NCBI GenBank assembly: GCA_963763885.1
Contig: CAVXQD010000003.1
Coordinates: 744,001-808,000, forward strand
Reading direction: 5' to 3'
Length of the DNA stretch: 64,000 nt
From: JANNBN01 sp963763885
GTDB lineage: Bacteria > Actinomycetota > Acidimicrobiia > Acidimicrobiales > JANYDT01
This document shows, piece by piece, positions 25,446 to 33,030 of this stretch (positions are counted from its first letter, which is position 1; each line of letters begins with the position of its first letter). Under the pieces are notes generated by a model. That model had not been told where the DNA came from and searched no databases. It was given only the letters and a program-made list of their open reading frames with translations. Both the position numbers and the translations under genes were made by a program.

Positions 25446-25451
25446 TATGGT
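25446..25451 (+). promoter_or_regulatory. -10-like hexamer 6 bases before hrcA
   Basis: TATGGT, then 6 bases, then ATG. The six bases (ggagag) could instead be read as a short ribosome site, so this case is ambiguous. Confidence 0.35.
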
Positions 25452-25457
25452 GGAGAG

Positions 25458-26555
25458 ATGCCTGGTACCGAGCACCCAGCACCTGAACCGCTCGATGACC
25501 GCAAGGCTGCAATCCTGCAGGCTGTCGTCAACGAACATATTGAGACCGGGCAACCGGTCGGGTCGGCCCACGTCTCCGAGGCAGCAAAGCTCACGGTGTC
25601 CCCGGCAACCGTCCGTAACGACATGAGCGCGCTGGAACGAGACGGTTATCTCACCCACCCCCACACTTCTGCCGGGCGCATCCCAACCGACCGCGGGTAC
25701 CGGTACTTCGTGGACTCTCTCGGACGCAGCCCCGATCGCACTCGCGTGGTGGAGCCAATCGCTACCCAAGTGTCTGACTTCTTCGATCGTGCACACGGCG
25801 AAATTGGGCGACTGTTAGATCACACCACTCGGCTTCTCACGGAACTGACCGACCACACGGCCGTGCTCATGGCACCGCAGTCCAACACCAGCCTCATCCG
25901 TAGTTTGCAACTTGTTGGTCTTGGCCCTGGCACCATGCCCAACGGCGATGCGGGCGAAGAAGTGCTGCTGGTCATCGTCCTCGCAAACGGCAACGTTGAG
26001 AAGGCACACCTGCGGCTTCCCGCCAGCGCGTCTTCCACCCGTCTCGCAGCGGCCACGGCGCACCTCAGTGCAGCGCTTGTTGGCCGTTCGGTGCAAGGCC
26101 TCCCACTCATTCCAGACACCGGCGACGTCATCGTCGACACGATCGTCGCCGAAACACTTGGCGCGGTCCGCTCCATCGCTACCAACCACCAGTCGGCCTC
26201 CGGTCCCTTGCTTGTGACGGGTGCATCACGGGTTGCTGACTCCTTCGAAGCACTGCAAACAGTCCGTTCCATCCTCTCCGTCTTGGAAGAACAGTTCCTG
26301 GTGGTCAGCCTGCTCAGAGAGACCGCAAAAGTCGGTACAGGTGTGTCCATCGGCGGCGAACACGCGGTAGACGACGCGTACAACGCACTTTCCAACTGCA
26401 GTGTGGTCGTCGCTCCGTACCGCATTGACGGCCGCATCGTCGGCAGTGTCGGGGTGCTCGGCCCCACCCGCATGAACTACCCGCAGGTCATTGCTGCGGT
26501 CGAAGCTGTTTCCAGCGGCCTCAGCGGCCGCCTCAGCGACCGCAATCCTGAATAA
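25458..26555 (+). CDS. hrcA: heat-inducible transcription repressor HrcA
   Basis: This 365-residue repressor controls class I heat-shock genes by binding CIRCE operators, with GroEL keeping it active. It has a winged-helix N-terminus (DDRKAAILQAVVNEHIETGQ, SPATVRNDMSALERDGYL, HTSAGRIPTDRGYRYFVD) and the HrcA C-terminal domain (GTGVSIGGEHAVDD, GRIVGSVGVLGPTRMNYPQ). Length is normal. No CIRCE sequence is seen upstream, so any autoregulation would need another site. It precedes dnaJ by 53 bases, the usual hrcA-dnaJ order in actinobacteria. Confidence 0.97.
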   Translation: MPGTEHPAPEPLDDRKAAILQAVVNEHIETGQPVGSAHVSEAAKLTVSPATVRNDMSALERDGYLTHPHTSAGRIPTDRGYRYFVDSLGRSPDRTRVVEPIATQVSDFFDRAHGEIGRLLDHTTRLLTELTDHTAVLMAPQSNTSLIRSLQLVGLGPGTMPNGDAGEEVLLVIVLANGNVEKAHLRLPASASSTRLAAATAHLSAALVGRSVQGLPLIPDTGDVIVDTIVAETLGAVRSIATNHQSASGPLLVTGASRVADSFEALQTVRSILSVLEEQFLVVSLLRETAKVGTGVSIGGEHAVDDAYNALSNCSVVVAPYRIDGRIVGSVGVLGPTRMNYPQVIAAVEAVSSGLSGRLSDRNPE

Positions 26556-26608
26556 ACTGTTGGGAGTTGCTGCGTAGGGGTTCAGCGCCGCTAGCCTTTC
26601 CGCTGCTC

Positions 26609-27751
26609 ATGGCTGACGAAACGGACCTCTACGCACTCTTAGGTGTGGCTCGCACTGCTACCGAAGACGAGATCAAGAAGGCTTATCGCGCACGCGCACG
26701 GGAACTGCACCCCGATGCAAACCCTGGCGATGCTGCTGCCGAAGAGAAATTCAAGCAAGTTTCCTTGGCCTACGAGGTGCTGCGTGACCCCGAGAAGCGC
26801 CGTGTTTATGACCAGTACGGCATAGACGGCTTGCGTGGCGGCGGAGGCGGCGGCGGAGATCCGTTCGCTGGGTTTGGCGGCTTGGGAGACATCTTCGAAG
26901 CGTTCTTCGGCGGGTCGCCATTTGGCGGCGGCGCCAATAACGGTCGTCAACGTCAGTCAGGTCCACCTCGTGGCCGGGACCAGGAAATCGTGGTCGACGT
27001 CGAATTTGCCGAAGCCGTGTTCGGCACCCAGAAAGACGTCACCGTCAAAGTTGCGGTCGCATGCGAGTCCTGCGCAGCCTCCGGCGCTGCTCCCGGAACG
27101 GAATCCGCAACGTGTCTCCAGTGTGCTGGCAGCGGTGAAGTACGTCAGGCCCGGCAAACGTTGCTTGGCCAAATGATCACTGCTGCACCGTGCGGTCGCT
27201 GCTCCGGCACAGGCCGCACCATCAGTACGCCGTGTCCCACATGTCGAGGCGAAGGACGTCGCGCCGAAAATCGTACGTACACCATCGATGTTCCCGCTGG
27301 CGTCGATTCAGGCGTGCGACTGCGCTACCCGGGACGCGGCGGCGTTGGCCAACGTGGTGGCGGCGCTGGCGACCTGTTCGTGGCGTTACGCGTCAAAGAA
27401 CATCCACGTTTTCAGCGCTACGGCCACGACCTCACAGAAGTCCTCGAGCTTCCCGTCACGCAGGCTGCGCTCGGTGCGGTGCTCAAATACGAGACACTCG
27501 ACGGCGTCGAAGACCTCGTCATCCCAGCAGGCACACAAACGGGCAAAGAATTCCGGTTGCGCGGCAGGGGAGTGCCTGTAGCGCGCGGCAACGCTCGTGG
27601 CGACCTGATCGTCACCGCATTGGTCTCCACTCCGTCTCGGCTCACTAAAGAAGAAGACGCAATTCTTCGCCAGTTTGCCGAAGCACGCGGTGAAGATGTC
27701 GCCCCGCCGGACTCGTCGCTGATGGGCAAGATTCGGTCAGCTTTCCGGTGA
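26609..27751 (+). CDS. dnaJ: chaperone DnaJ
   Basis: This 380-residue J-protein delivers unfolded clients to DnaK and stimulates its ATPase. It shows a J domain (1-70, with the HPD motif in ELHPDANPG), a Gly/Phe-rich segment (about 72-115), a zinc-binding region (about 145-210) and two C-terminal beta domains. Of four zinc motifs, three fit CxxCxGxG (CLQCAGSG, CGRCSGTG, CPTCRGEG); the first is CESCAASG, with Ala for the first Gly but both Cys kept. The start is set at the ATG before ADETDLYALLGV; the longer frame upstream adds non-conserved residues. It overlaps rsmE by four bases (GTGA). Confidence 0.97.
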   Translation: MADETDLYALLGVARTATEDEIKKAYRARARELHPDANPGDAAAEEKFKQVSLAYEVLRDPEKRRVYDQYGIDGLRGGGGGGGDPFAGFGGLGDIFEAFFGGSPFGGGANNGRQRQSGPPRGRDQEIVVDVEFAEAVFGTQKDVTVKVAVACESCAASGAAPGTESATCLQCAGSGEVRQARQTLLGQMITAAPCGRCSGTGRTISTPCPTCRGEGRRAENRTYTIDVPAGVDSGVRLRYPGRGGVGQRGGGAGDLFVALRVKEHPRFQRYGHDLTEVLELPVTQAALGAVLKYETLDGVEDLVIPAGTQTGKEFRLRGRGVPVARGNARGDLIVTALVSTPSRLTKEEDAILRQFAEARGEDVAPPDSSLMGKIRSAFR

Positions 27752-28458
27752 CCTTCTCGCCGGCGGCCGTGTCGTCGGTCGCCCATGCACTGGTCGACTC
27801 GCTCGACCACCCGCAGCTCGCAGAAACCGATCACCGCCACATCGCCCGTGTTCTTCGGGCGCGCCCCGGAGAAATCGTCACGGTCACCGATGGTCGTGGG
27901 AACTGGCGTCAAGGCGTCGTCCCAACGGACTGGTCAGACCCGTCAATTGGCCTTGCCGAATTGGGTCGGGTGCACAGTGTGGCTGCGCGTCGGGCGGTGT
28001 GCGTTGCGTTTGCACTGGTCAAAGCGGATAAGCCCGAAACGGTGGTGCAAAAACTCACCGAGTTGGGTATCGCCCGAGTGGTCCTGTTGAGCGCTGCCCA
28101 TAGCGTGGTGCGGTGGGACACAGACAAGGCGGCCAAGAACCTTGTTCGCCTCCGCAGCGTGGCCAAGGAAGCCCTGATGCAGTCTCGTGGGGTGTGGCTC
28201 CCCGAAGTCAGCGGCCCGGTTACCCCGGCAGCCTTTGTCCAGGCCGAGCAATCGGGAGGAAGAATAGTCGCTGCCGCTCAGTTCGCCGGAGCTGAAGTAT
28301 CCAACGCCATCGACACCATCCTCATCGGGCCAGAGGGTGGGTGGTCGGCAGAAGAGCGGAGCGTGTTCGGCCGAACGGTTTCACTCTCTCACAACGTGTT
28401 GAGGGCAGAGACTGCGGCAATCGCCGCCGGTGTCTTGTTGTCATCGACGCACCGTTAA
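27748..28458 (+). CDS. rsmE: 16S rRNA (uracil-1498-N3) methyltransferase RsmE
   Basis: This 236-residue SPOUT-class enzyme methylates U1498 in the decoding region of the small subunit. It has an N-terminal PUA-like domain (HIARVLRARPGEIVTVTDGR) and the trefoil-knot domain with ALVKADKPETVVQKLTELG, SVAKEALMQSRGVWLPEV and the cofactor motif ILIGPEGGWSAEE, ending with VLRAETAAIAAGVL. Its GTG start overlaps the dnaJ stop, an arrangement found in many bacteria where rsmE follows dnaJ. Confidence 0.96.
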   Translation: MTFSPAAVSSVAHALVDSLDHPQLAETDHRHIARVLRARPGEIVTVTDGRGNWRQGVVPTDWSDPSIGLAELGRVHSVAARRAVCVAFALVKADKPETVVQKLTELGIARVVLLSAAHSVVRWDTDKAAKNLVRLRSVAKEALMQSRGVWLPEVSGPVTPAAFVQAEQSGGRIVAAAQFAGAEVSNAIDTILIGPEGGWSAEERSVFGRTVSLSHNVLRAETAAIAAGVLLSSTHR

Positions 28459-28537
28459 CGCGGGCAACACTTCGTGTCAAAGGCGAATGAACCGGGTGTC
28501 ACACCTGAGTATCCCCACTGCAAGCGTTAGCTGTCGG

Positions 28538-28543
28538 TACAGT
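28538..28543 (+). promoter_or_regulatory. possible -10 box of the BldD-like gene
   Basis: TACAGT in the 179-base gap after rsmE, about 95 bases before the regulator start. It would give a conventional leader. No good -35 is visible. Confidence 0.25.
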
Positions 28544-28637
28544 GTTAACCGACCAGGGCAGCGCTCAACCTGCGCTTCGTGGCGTCCGGCACCCGCTGTC
28601 TCGGTCGTCCGGCGGAGGAAACAGAGAGAAGAACGAC

Positions 28638-29150
28638 GTGGAACAAGACCAAGACGACTCCAATTATTCAAAGCTGGTTGGGCTTCGCCTTCGGGCGGTC
28701 CGTCGTCAGAAGAGGCTGTCCCTGCACGATGTCGAGACGGACTCCGTTAAGGAGTTCAAGGCCTCGGTGCTGGGGGCATACGAGCGAGGCGAGCGGGCTA
28801 TTTCCGTTCCTCGTCTGCAGCGTCTGTCTGCGTTTTACGGAGTCGCGGTTGACCAGTTGCTGCCACCGCTGGCAGTCGAGTCAACCGAGTCAGACGAGTT
28901 CTCTTCTGAACGGCGCGGTCAGGTTCGCGGCATCACCATCGACCTGCGCAAGCTCGACGAACTCTCCACCGCGGAAGCAGCGCTCCTCAGCCGGTACGTC
29001 GGCATGATCAAGTCGCAACGCTTCGGTTTCCGTGGGTCCGAGCTCACCATGCGCCGTGAAGACCTCAACGCACTTGCCGTGCTGCTGGAAGCCGACGTCG
29101 AATCGGTCAAAGACCGCATCGCGTACCTGGGCTTCGAGCTCGTCAACTAG
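28638..29150 (+). CDS. BldD-like transcriptional regulator with an altered c-di-GMP motif
   Basis: This 170-residue protein has a Cro/CI-type helix-turn-helix (about 10-75: KLVGLRLRAVRRQKRLSLHD, LGAYERGERAISVPRLQRLS, YGVAVDQLLPP) and a C-terminal domain (about 95-170) that matches BldD, the master regulator of actinobacterial development. In Streptomyces BldD the C-terminal domain binds a c-di-GMP tetramer through RXD-X8-RXXD. Here the aligned residues are R128-F-G130, eight residues, then R139-R-E-D142, so the first Asp is Gly while the second half is intact. The GTG start was chosen because the conserved part begins close behind it; the longer frame to 28542 is not conserved-looking. Confidence 0.85.
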   Translation: MEQDQDDSNYSKLVGLRLRAVRRQKRLSLHDVETDSVKEFKASVLGAYERGERAISVPRLQRLSAFYGVAVDQLLPPLAVESTESDEFSSERRGQVRGITIDLRKLDELSTAEAALLSRYVGMIKSQRFGFRGSELTMRREDLNALAVLLEADVESVKDRIAYLGFELVN

Positions 29151-29228
29151 GCCAAATCGCCTGCTGATCCGCTGATCGCCTTATGGTCAGCGGTACCTGC
29201 CCGGTCGGGTTCTGTTCCTCGGCCCGTT

Positions 29229-29234
29229 TACAAT
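29229..29234 (+). promoter_or_regulatory. -10 hexamer 6 bases before hemW
   Basis: TACAAT, then 6 bases, then ATG at 29241. This is the best match to a -10 consensus among the leaderless-type starts here; no ribosome site is present. Confidence 0.55.
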
Positions 29235-29240
29235 TGAACA

Positions 29241-30332
29241 ATGCTCTCCCAACGCGTCGGCTTCGGAGTGTATGTACACGTACCGTTCTGTTCTCACCGG
29301 TGTGACTACTGCGCGTTCGCAACCTGGACCGACCGTGACCATCTCATGGTGTCGCACACCGATGCGAGCATCGCCCATCTGATCCGTACCAAAGAGGCCG
29401 GCGAGCTGCCAGAGGCCTCGTCCGTCTTCTTCGGGGGAGGCACCCCGTCGCGCTTGCCGGGCGAGGAGCTGGCTCGCATCCTTGCGGCAATCCCACGTAC
29501 CGCAGACGCAGAAGTCACGGTTGAGTGCAACCCGGACACCGTGTCGGCCGAGCTGTTCGCCACCTACCGGGCTGCCGGAGTCACTCGCATCAGCTTCGGC
29601 GTCCAGTCAATGGTCACTTCGGTTCTTGCCACCCTTGGACGCCGACACAATCCCGAGAACGTTCGGGTGGGAGTGGAGTTGGCCCGAGGGGCAGGGTTTA
29701 ACTCGTTCAATCTCGACCTCATCTACGGCGGTGCACGGGAGTCAATCGCGGACTGGACCTCCACCATCCAACAGGTCATCGAACTCAACCCACCTCATGT
29801 GTCCGCATACGGTCTCACGGTCGAAGCTGGGACCCCGCTTGCCGAAGATGCAACCCGCTGGCCCGACGACGATGACCAAGCAGATAAGTACCTCATCGCC
29901 GAGGAACACTTTCGTGCAGCCGGCCTCCTCAACTACGAGATCTCCAACTGGGCGCGTCCTGGCTTCGAGTGCCGTCACAACTGGCTGTACTGGATGCAGG
30001 GCGATTATCTGGGTGTCGGTTGCGCAGCGCATTCGCATCGGCAAGGACGCCGATTCTGGAATCTGCGCACGCCAGACCGATACGTCGATGCAGCGCAGCA
30101 GGGCGTGTCGTTCGAAGCGGCCGGTGAAACACTCGTCGGCGAAGCCCGCGAGATCGAACGTTTGCAGTTGCTTCTTCGCACGCGCCTTGGGGTGCCGGTG
30201 GAATCGCTTTCTGCATCGGACCGTGACGAACTTGCTGAATTGCTAGTGGTGTCCGGTGGCCGGGTGTCGCTCAACGCGTCGGGACGGTTGTTGGCGAACG
30301 AAGTTGCGCTTCGACTCAGCGCTGGCGGATAA
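29241..30332 (+). CDS. hemW: radical SAM heme chaperone HemW (formerly coproporphyrinogen oxidase-like)
   Basis: This 363-residue protein has the radical SAM cluster motif CSHRCDYC (Cys17, Cys21, Cys24) in the HemW context VYVHVPFCSHRCDYCAFATW, then FFGGGTPSRLP, VECNPDTV, RISFGVQSM and GFNSFNLDLIYG. The C-terminal part has the HemW winged domain (HNWLYWMQGDYLGVGCAAHS). HemW binds heme and delivers it to respiratory enzymes rather than oxidising coproporphyrinogen. The gene is often linked to the hrcA-dnaJ group, as here. Confidence 0.93.
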   Translation: MLSQRVGFGVYVHVPFCSHRCDYCAFATWTDRDHLMVSHTDASIAHLIRTKEAGELPEASSVFFGGGTPSRLPGEELARILAAIPRTADAEVTVECNPDTVSAELFATYRAAGVTRISFGVQSMVTSVLATLGRRHNPENVRVGVELARGAGFNSFNLDLIYGGARESIADWTSTIQQVIELNPPHVSAYGLTVEAGTPLAEDATRWPDDDDQADKYLIAEEHFRAAGLLNYEISNWARPGFECRHNWLYWMQGDYLGVGCAAHSHRQGRRFWNLRTPDRYVDAAQQGVSFEAAGETLVGEAREIERLQLLLRTRLGVPVESLSASDRDELAELLVVSGGRVSLNASGRLLANEVALRLSAGG

Positions 30333-30341
30333 CTTGGCTGC

Positions 30342-30803
30342 ATGGCCAGCGCACCACTGAAACCGGGCGACAACGCACCCCAACTCGGACTCCTCAATCA
30401 GCACGACGACCCCGTTGAACTGAGTGATTACGCCGGTCGCCGGGTGTGTGTGTATTTCTATCCAAAGGCAGACACGCCGGGCTGTACCCAGCAGTCGTGT
30501 TTGCTGCGTGATCTCGCTGGCCAGATCGGCGACACTTCCATCATCGGTATCTCGCCAGACAAGCCAGCTAAGCAACTGAAGTTCGACACCAAGTACTCGT
30601 TGGGTTTCCCGCTGCTCGCCGACACGGAACATCTGGTCGCAGAGGCGTACGGGGTGTGGAAGGAAAAGTCTCTCTACGGCCGCACGTACATGGGCATCGA
30701 GCGCAGCGCGTTTCTCATCGGTTCCGATGGTCGAATCGAACGCGTTTGGTACAAGATCAGCCCCAAAGACACTCCGGTGAAACTGCTTGAGGCACTGTCA
30801 TGA
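30342..30803 (+). CDS. bcp: thioredoxin-dependent peroxiredoxin (Bcp/PrxQ)
   Basis: This 153-residue enzyme reduces hydrogen peroxide and lipid peroxides. The peroxidatic Cys48 stands in PKADTPGCTQQSC, and Cys53 five residues later is the resolving Cys typical of the alpha-2 PrxQ subgroup. YFYPKADTPG, GISPDKPAKQLKF and YMGIERSAFLIG are family features, and the length is normal. A TAACTT hexamer that includes the hemW stop lies 6 bases before the ATG, so it may be a weak leaderless promoter; co-transcription with hemW is equally likely. It overlaps fabZ by four bases (ATGA). Confidence 0.95.
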   Translation: MASAPLKPGDNAPQLGLLNQHDDPVELSDYAGRRVCVYFYPKADTPGCTQQSCLLRDLAGQIGDTSIIGISPDKPAKQLKFDTKYSLGFPLLADTEHLVAEAYGVWKEKSLYGRTYMGIERSAFLIGSDGRIERVWYKISPKDTPVKLLEALS

Positions 30804-30853
30804 ACCAGGACACTTCCGTGAACCACAACGCTTCTGTGAACCACAACGCTTGC
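30800..30853 (+). repeat. 18-bp tandem repeat, three units, each beginning with a start codon
   Basis: Units at 30800, 30818 and 30836. The last two are gtgaaccacaacgcttct and gtgaaccacaacgcttgc; the first is a diverged atgaaccaggacacttcc. All begin with ATG or GTG in the fabZ frame, and each adds a six-residue VNHNAS-type segment to the N-terminus. Confidence 0.88.
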
Positions 30854-31312
30854 GGGGACCAAGCGGCTTCCGTGATGCAACGTGACTGGTCTTCAGTCCA
30901 TCCGTCCGAGCTGCTTCCGCACCGTGACCCGTTTCTCCTGCTCACCGACATCGTCAGCGTGGAGCCTGGCGCCACGGCCCGTTGCCGATGGGTGCTCACC
31001 GGCAACGAGGCGTTCTGGCCCGGGCATTTCCCAGGCAGGCCCACGCTTCCAGGGGTCCTGATGATCGAGGCCCTCGCCCAGACCGGTGCCATCACCTTGA
31101 TGGCAGATCCGCAGTTCTCCTCGAAGCTGGCACTGTTCGGAGGCGTGGACGGTGTGCGGTTCCGCCGTCAGGTTCTCCCCGGCGACACGTTGGAGCTAGT
31201 GGTCGTACTCGGCAAGATGTCCAGCCGCATGGGCAAAGGCCACGGTGTGGCAACCGTCGACGGCAAGACAGCATGTGAAGCTGATCTGCTCTTCGTCCTC
31301 GCTGACCGCTGA
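30800..31312 (+). CDS. fabZ: 3-hydroxyacyl-ACP dehydratase (FabZ type)
   Basis: This hot-dog-fold enzyme dehydrates 3-hydroxyacyl-ACP in the type II fatty acid cycle. The fold begins at LLPHRDPFLLLTDIV, and the active-site helix GHFPGRPTLPGVLMIEALAQ carries the catalytic pair His76 and Glu90 (170-residue numbering). The first 30 residues are an unusual Asn/His/Ser repeat (SVNHNASVNHNA) encoded by an 18-bp tandem repeat. Initiation may occur at the ATG at 30800 or at GTG codons at 30818 and 30836. It overlaps bcp and is convergent with fabF, so it borders the fab cluster but is transcribed towards it. Confidence 0.9.
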   Translation: MNQDTSVNHNASVNHNACGDQAASVMQRDWSSVHPSELLPHRDPFLLLTDIVSVEPGATARCRWVLTGNEAFWPGHFPGRPTLPGVLMIEALAQTGAITLMADPQFSSKLALFGGVDGVRFRRQVLPGDTLELVVVLGKMSSRMGKGHGVATVDGKTACEADLLFVLADR

Positions 31313-31405
31313 CCATCCGCCGCGTTGAAGTGTCACTTTTCGCGCGTTAACGACCAAAACGTGACAGCTGAACAACGAAACGAAACGTAACGAAAGTAGA
31401 ACCAA

Positions 31406-32602
31406 TCAGTCGGCGAACGGGGCAAGCACGATGGTGCCGTTGTGCCCGCCGAAGCCGAAGCTGTTGGACAGTGACGGACCGGGCTCCCAGGCACGGGGTG
31501 CGTCGAGGACCAGGTCGAGGTGAATGTCGGGGTCCACGTTTTGCGCGGTAGTGCCCCGCGTTGGTGGGATGAGCTTGCGCTCGATGGACAACGACAGGGC
31601 AACAGCCTCGATGCCACCAGCGGCACCCAACGCGTGGCCGGTGACTCCCTTGGTGGAGGTCACGATTGGGCCCGGCGTCCCGAACACTTTGGCCATGGCT
31701 TCGGACTCGGCCGCGTCGTTGAGCGGTGTTGAGGTGCCGTGGGCGTTGACGTGGCGCACGTCTGCTGCGGTGATCCCTGCGTCGATCAGCGCCAACTCCA
31801 TGCAGCGCACTGCGCCGGCTCCTCCGGGGGAGGGCGCCGTGATGTGGTGTGCATCGGCGGTGTTTGCGGACCCAAGGAACTCGGCGTAGATATGGGCGCC
31901 ACGAGCGAGCGCTGACTCCAACTCTTCGAGAACCAGCACGCCTGCAGCTTCTGCGATGACGAACCCGTCTCGGTCGGCAGAGAACGGCCGTGACCAGCCA
32001 CTCTTGCTGAGCGCGGTCATGTTGCTGAAACCGGCGACGGCCGTGACGGTGATGCTTGCTTCAGAGCCTCCGCAGACCATGACATCGGCTAGGCCGAGTT
32101 GGATCAGGCGGGCTGCGTTGCCAATGGCGTGCGTGCCGGCTGCGCATGCAGTGACGGTTGTTTCACAAGGTCCCTGCAGGCCGAACTTCATTGAAACAGC
32201 GGCTGCCGCAGCGTTGGACATCATCATGGGAACCAAGAACGGCGAGACGCGGCGTTCGCCCTTCTCGATACGGATCTGAATCTGATCCTCGAGGGTCTGC
32301 AGCCCACCCACTCCGGAAGCGATGAACGACCCGCGTCGGGCTGGATCGCCGGTGAGCTCGCCAGCGTCCTTCAACGCTTCGTCGGCAGCTGCGACGGCGA
32401 ACTGCTGGAAGCGGTCGGCGCGGCGAAGTTCTTTGACGTTGTCGTAAGCGGTGGTGCCGTCGAACTGGGTGATGACGCGCGAAACGTCGCCGGGCTCAGA
32501 ATGCAGGAGTCCGTCCCAAAATGCTTCACGGCCGATTCCGCACTGGGCAACGACGCCGACTCCGGTGACGACGACTCGACGTTGATATCGAGATGAGTTC
32601 AT
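31406..32602 (-). CDS. fabF: beta-ketoacyl-ACP synthase II
   Basis: This 398-residue thiolase-fold enzyme elongates acyl-ACP with malonyl-ACP. The catalytic Cys153 is in VTACAAGTHAIG, and the two active-site His residues are in HVNAHGTSTPLND and TKGVTGHALGAAGG. FSADRDGFVIAEAAGVLVLE and the closing NSFGFGGHNG also fit FabF. The ATG has GAGGA a few bases upstream. It is the last gene of fabD-fabH-fabG-acpP-fabF and is separated from acpP by 156 bases that hold a strong hairpin and a repeat, so its level may be set separately. Confidence 0.96.
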   Translation of the reverse strand: MNSSRYQRRVVVTGVGVVAQCGIGREAFWDGLLHSEPGDVSRVITQFDGTTAYDNVKELRRADRFQQFAVAAADEALKDAGELTGDPARRGSFIASGVGGLQTLEDQIQIRIEKGERRVSPFLVPMMMSNAAAAAVSMKFGLQGPCETTVTACAAGTHAIGNAARLIQLGLADVMVCGGSEASITVTAVAGFSNMTALSKSGWSRPFSADRDGFVIAEAAGVLVLEELESALARGAHIYAEFLGSANTADAHHITAPSPGGAGAVRCMELALIDAGITAADVRHVNAHGTSTPLNDAAESEAMAKVFGTPGPIVTSTKGVTGHALGAAGGIEAVALSLSIERKLIPPTRGTTAQNVDPDIHLDLVLDAPRAWEPGPSLSNSFGFGGHNGTIVLAPFAD

Positions 32603-32627
32603 GGTTCCTCAGGTTTTGCTCTGGGGT

Positions 32628-32666
32628 TCGATTGGGATTCGATTTGTGAATCGATTGGGATTCGAT
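32628..32666. repeat. 16-bp direct repeat upstream of fabF
   Basis: Two exact copies of tcgattgggattcgat (32628-32643 and 32651-32666), 23 bases apart, with an aatcgatt palindrome between. They lie 25-64 bases upstream of the fabF start on the minus strand. Confidence 0.88.
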
Positions 32667-32702
32667 CAGGCGAAGCGTGGAACGGATCGCCAGAACTGGA
32701 AA

Positions 32703-32727
32703 CGGCCCGCCGTGAAACGACGGGCCG
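32703..32727 (-). terminator. hairpin between acpP and fabF
   Basis: A 7-bp GC stem (cggcccg / cgggccg), one mismatch, then a further 3 bp (cgt / acg) around a GAA loop. Read on the minus strand it lies 31 bases after acpP; no long T-run follows. It may be an attenuator or an mRNA stabiliser that keeps acpP more abundant. Confidence 0.6.
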
Positions 32728-32758
32728 CTTGTGCGGCTGTTGACGCACCAAACTGGGT

Positions 32759-33001
32759 TCAGCCCAGTTTGCCCATGACCAGGTCGAACGCGGCGCCGAC
32801 CGTGGCGATGCCGTCGAGTTCAGTGTCTTCAATCTTGATGTCGAACTTCTCCTCGAGATCCATCGCGAACTCCGCGAGGGTCAGTGAGTCGGCGTCGAGG
32901 TCGTCGGCGAAGCTTGCGCCCTCGACGATCTTGTCCTTGTCGACGGCGAGCACGTCAGCGGCGGCAGCAGAGAAGGTTGCCCAGGCTTCGTCACGGTTCA
33001 T
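32759..33001 (-). CDS. acpP: acyl carrier protein
   Basis: This 80-residue acidic four-helix protein carries growing acyl chains. The phosphopantetheine site is Ser39 in DDLDADSLTLAEFAMDLE. It is preceded by AAGGATCC upstream of the ATG. It differs from typical AcpP in a longer N-terminus (MNRDEAWATFSAAAADVLAV), which is a small change. It lies between fabG and fabF in the fatty acid cluster. Confidence 0.96.
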   Translation of the reverse strand: MNRDEAWATFSAAAADVLAVDKDKIVEGASFADDLDADSLTLAEFAMDLEEKFDIKIEDTELDGIATVGAAFDLVMGKLG

Positions 33002-33030
33002 GTTGTGGTGGATCCTTTGTGTTGGTGTGG

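Noticed and set aside
25374..25457. Possible CIRCE operator upstream of hrcA
   Set aside because: I looked for TTAGCACTC-N9-GAGTGCTAA and found nothing similar; only a small ttcgcc/ggcgaa hairpin is present.
27055..27080. DnaJ first zinc motif with Ala for Gly (CESCAASG)
   Set aside because: Both Cys are kept and the substitution is mild; it does not suggest loss of zinc binding.
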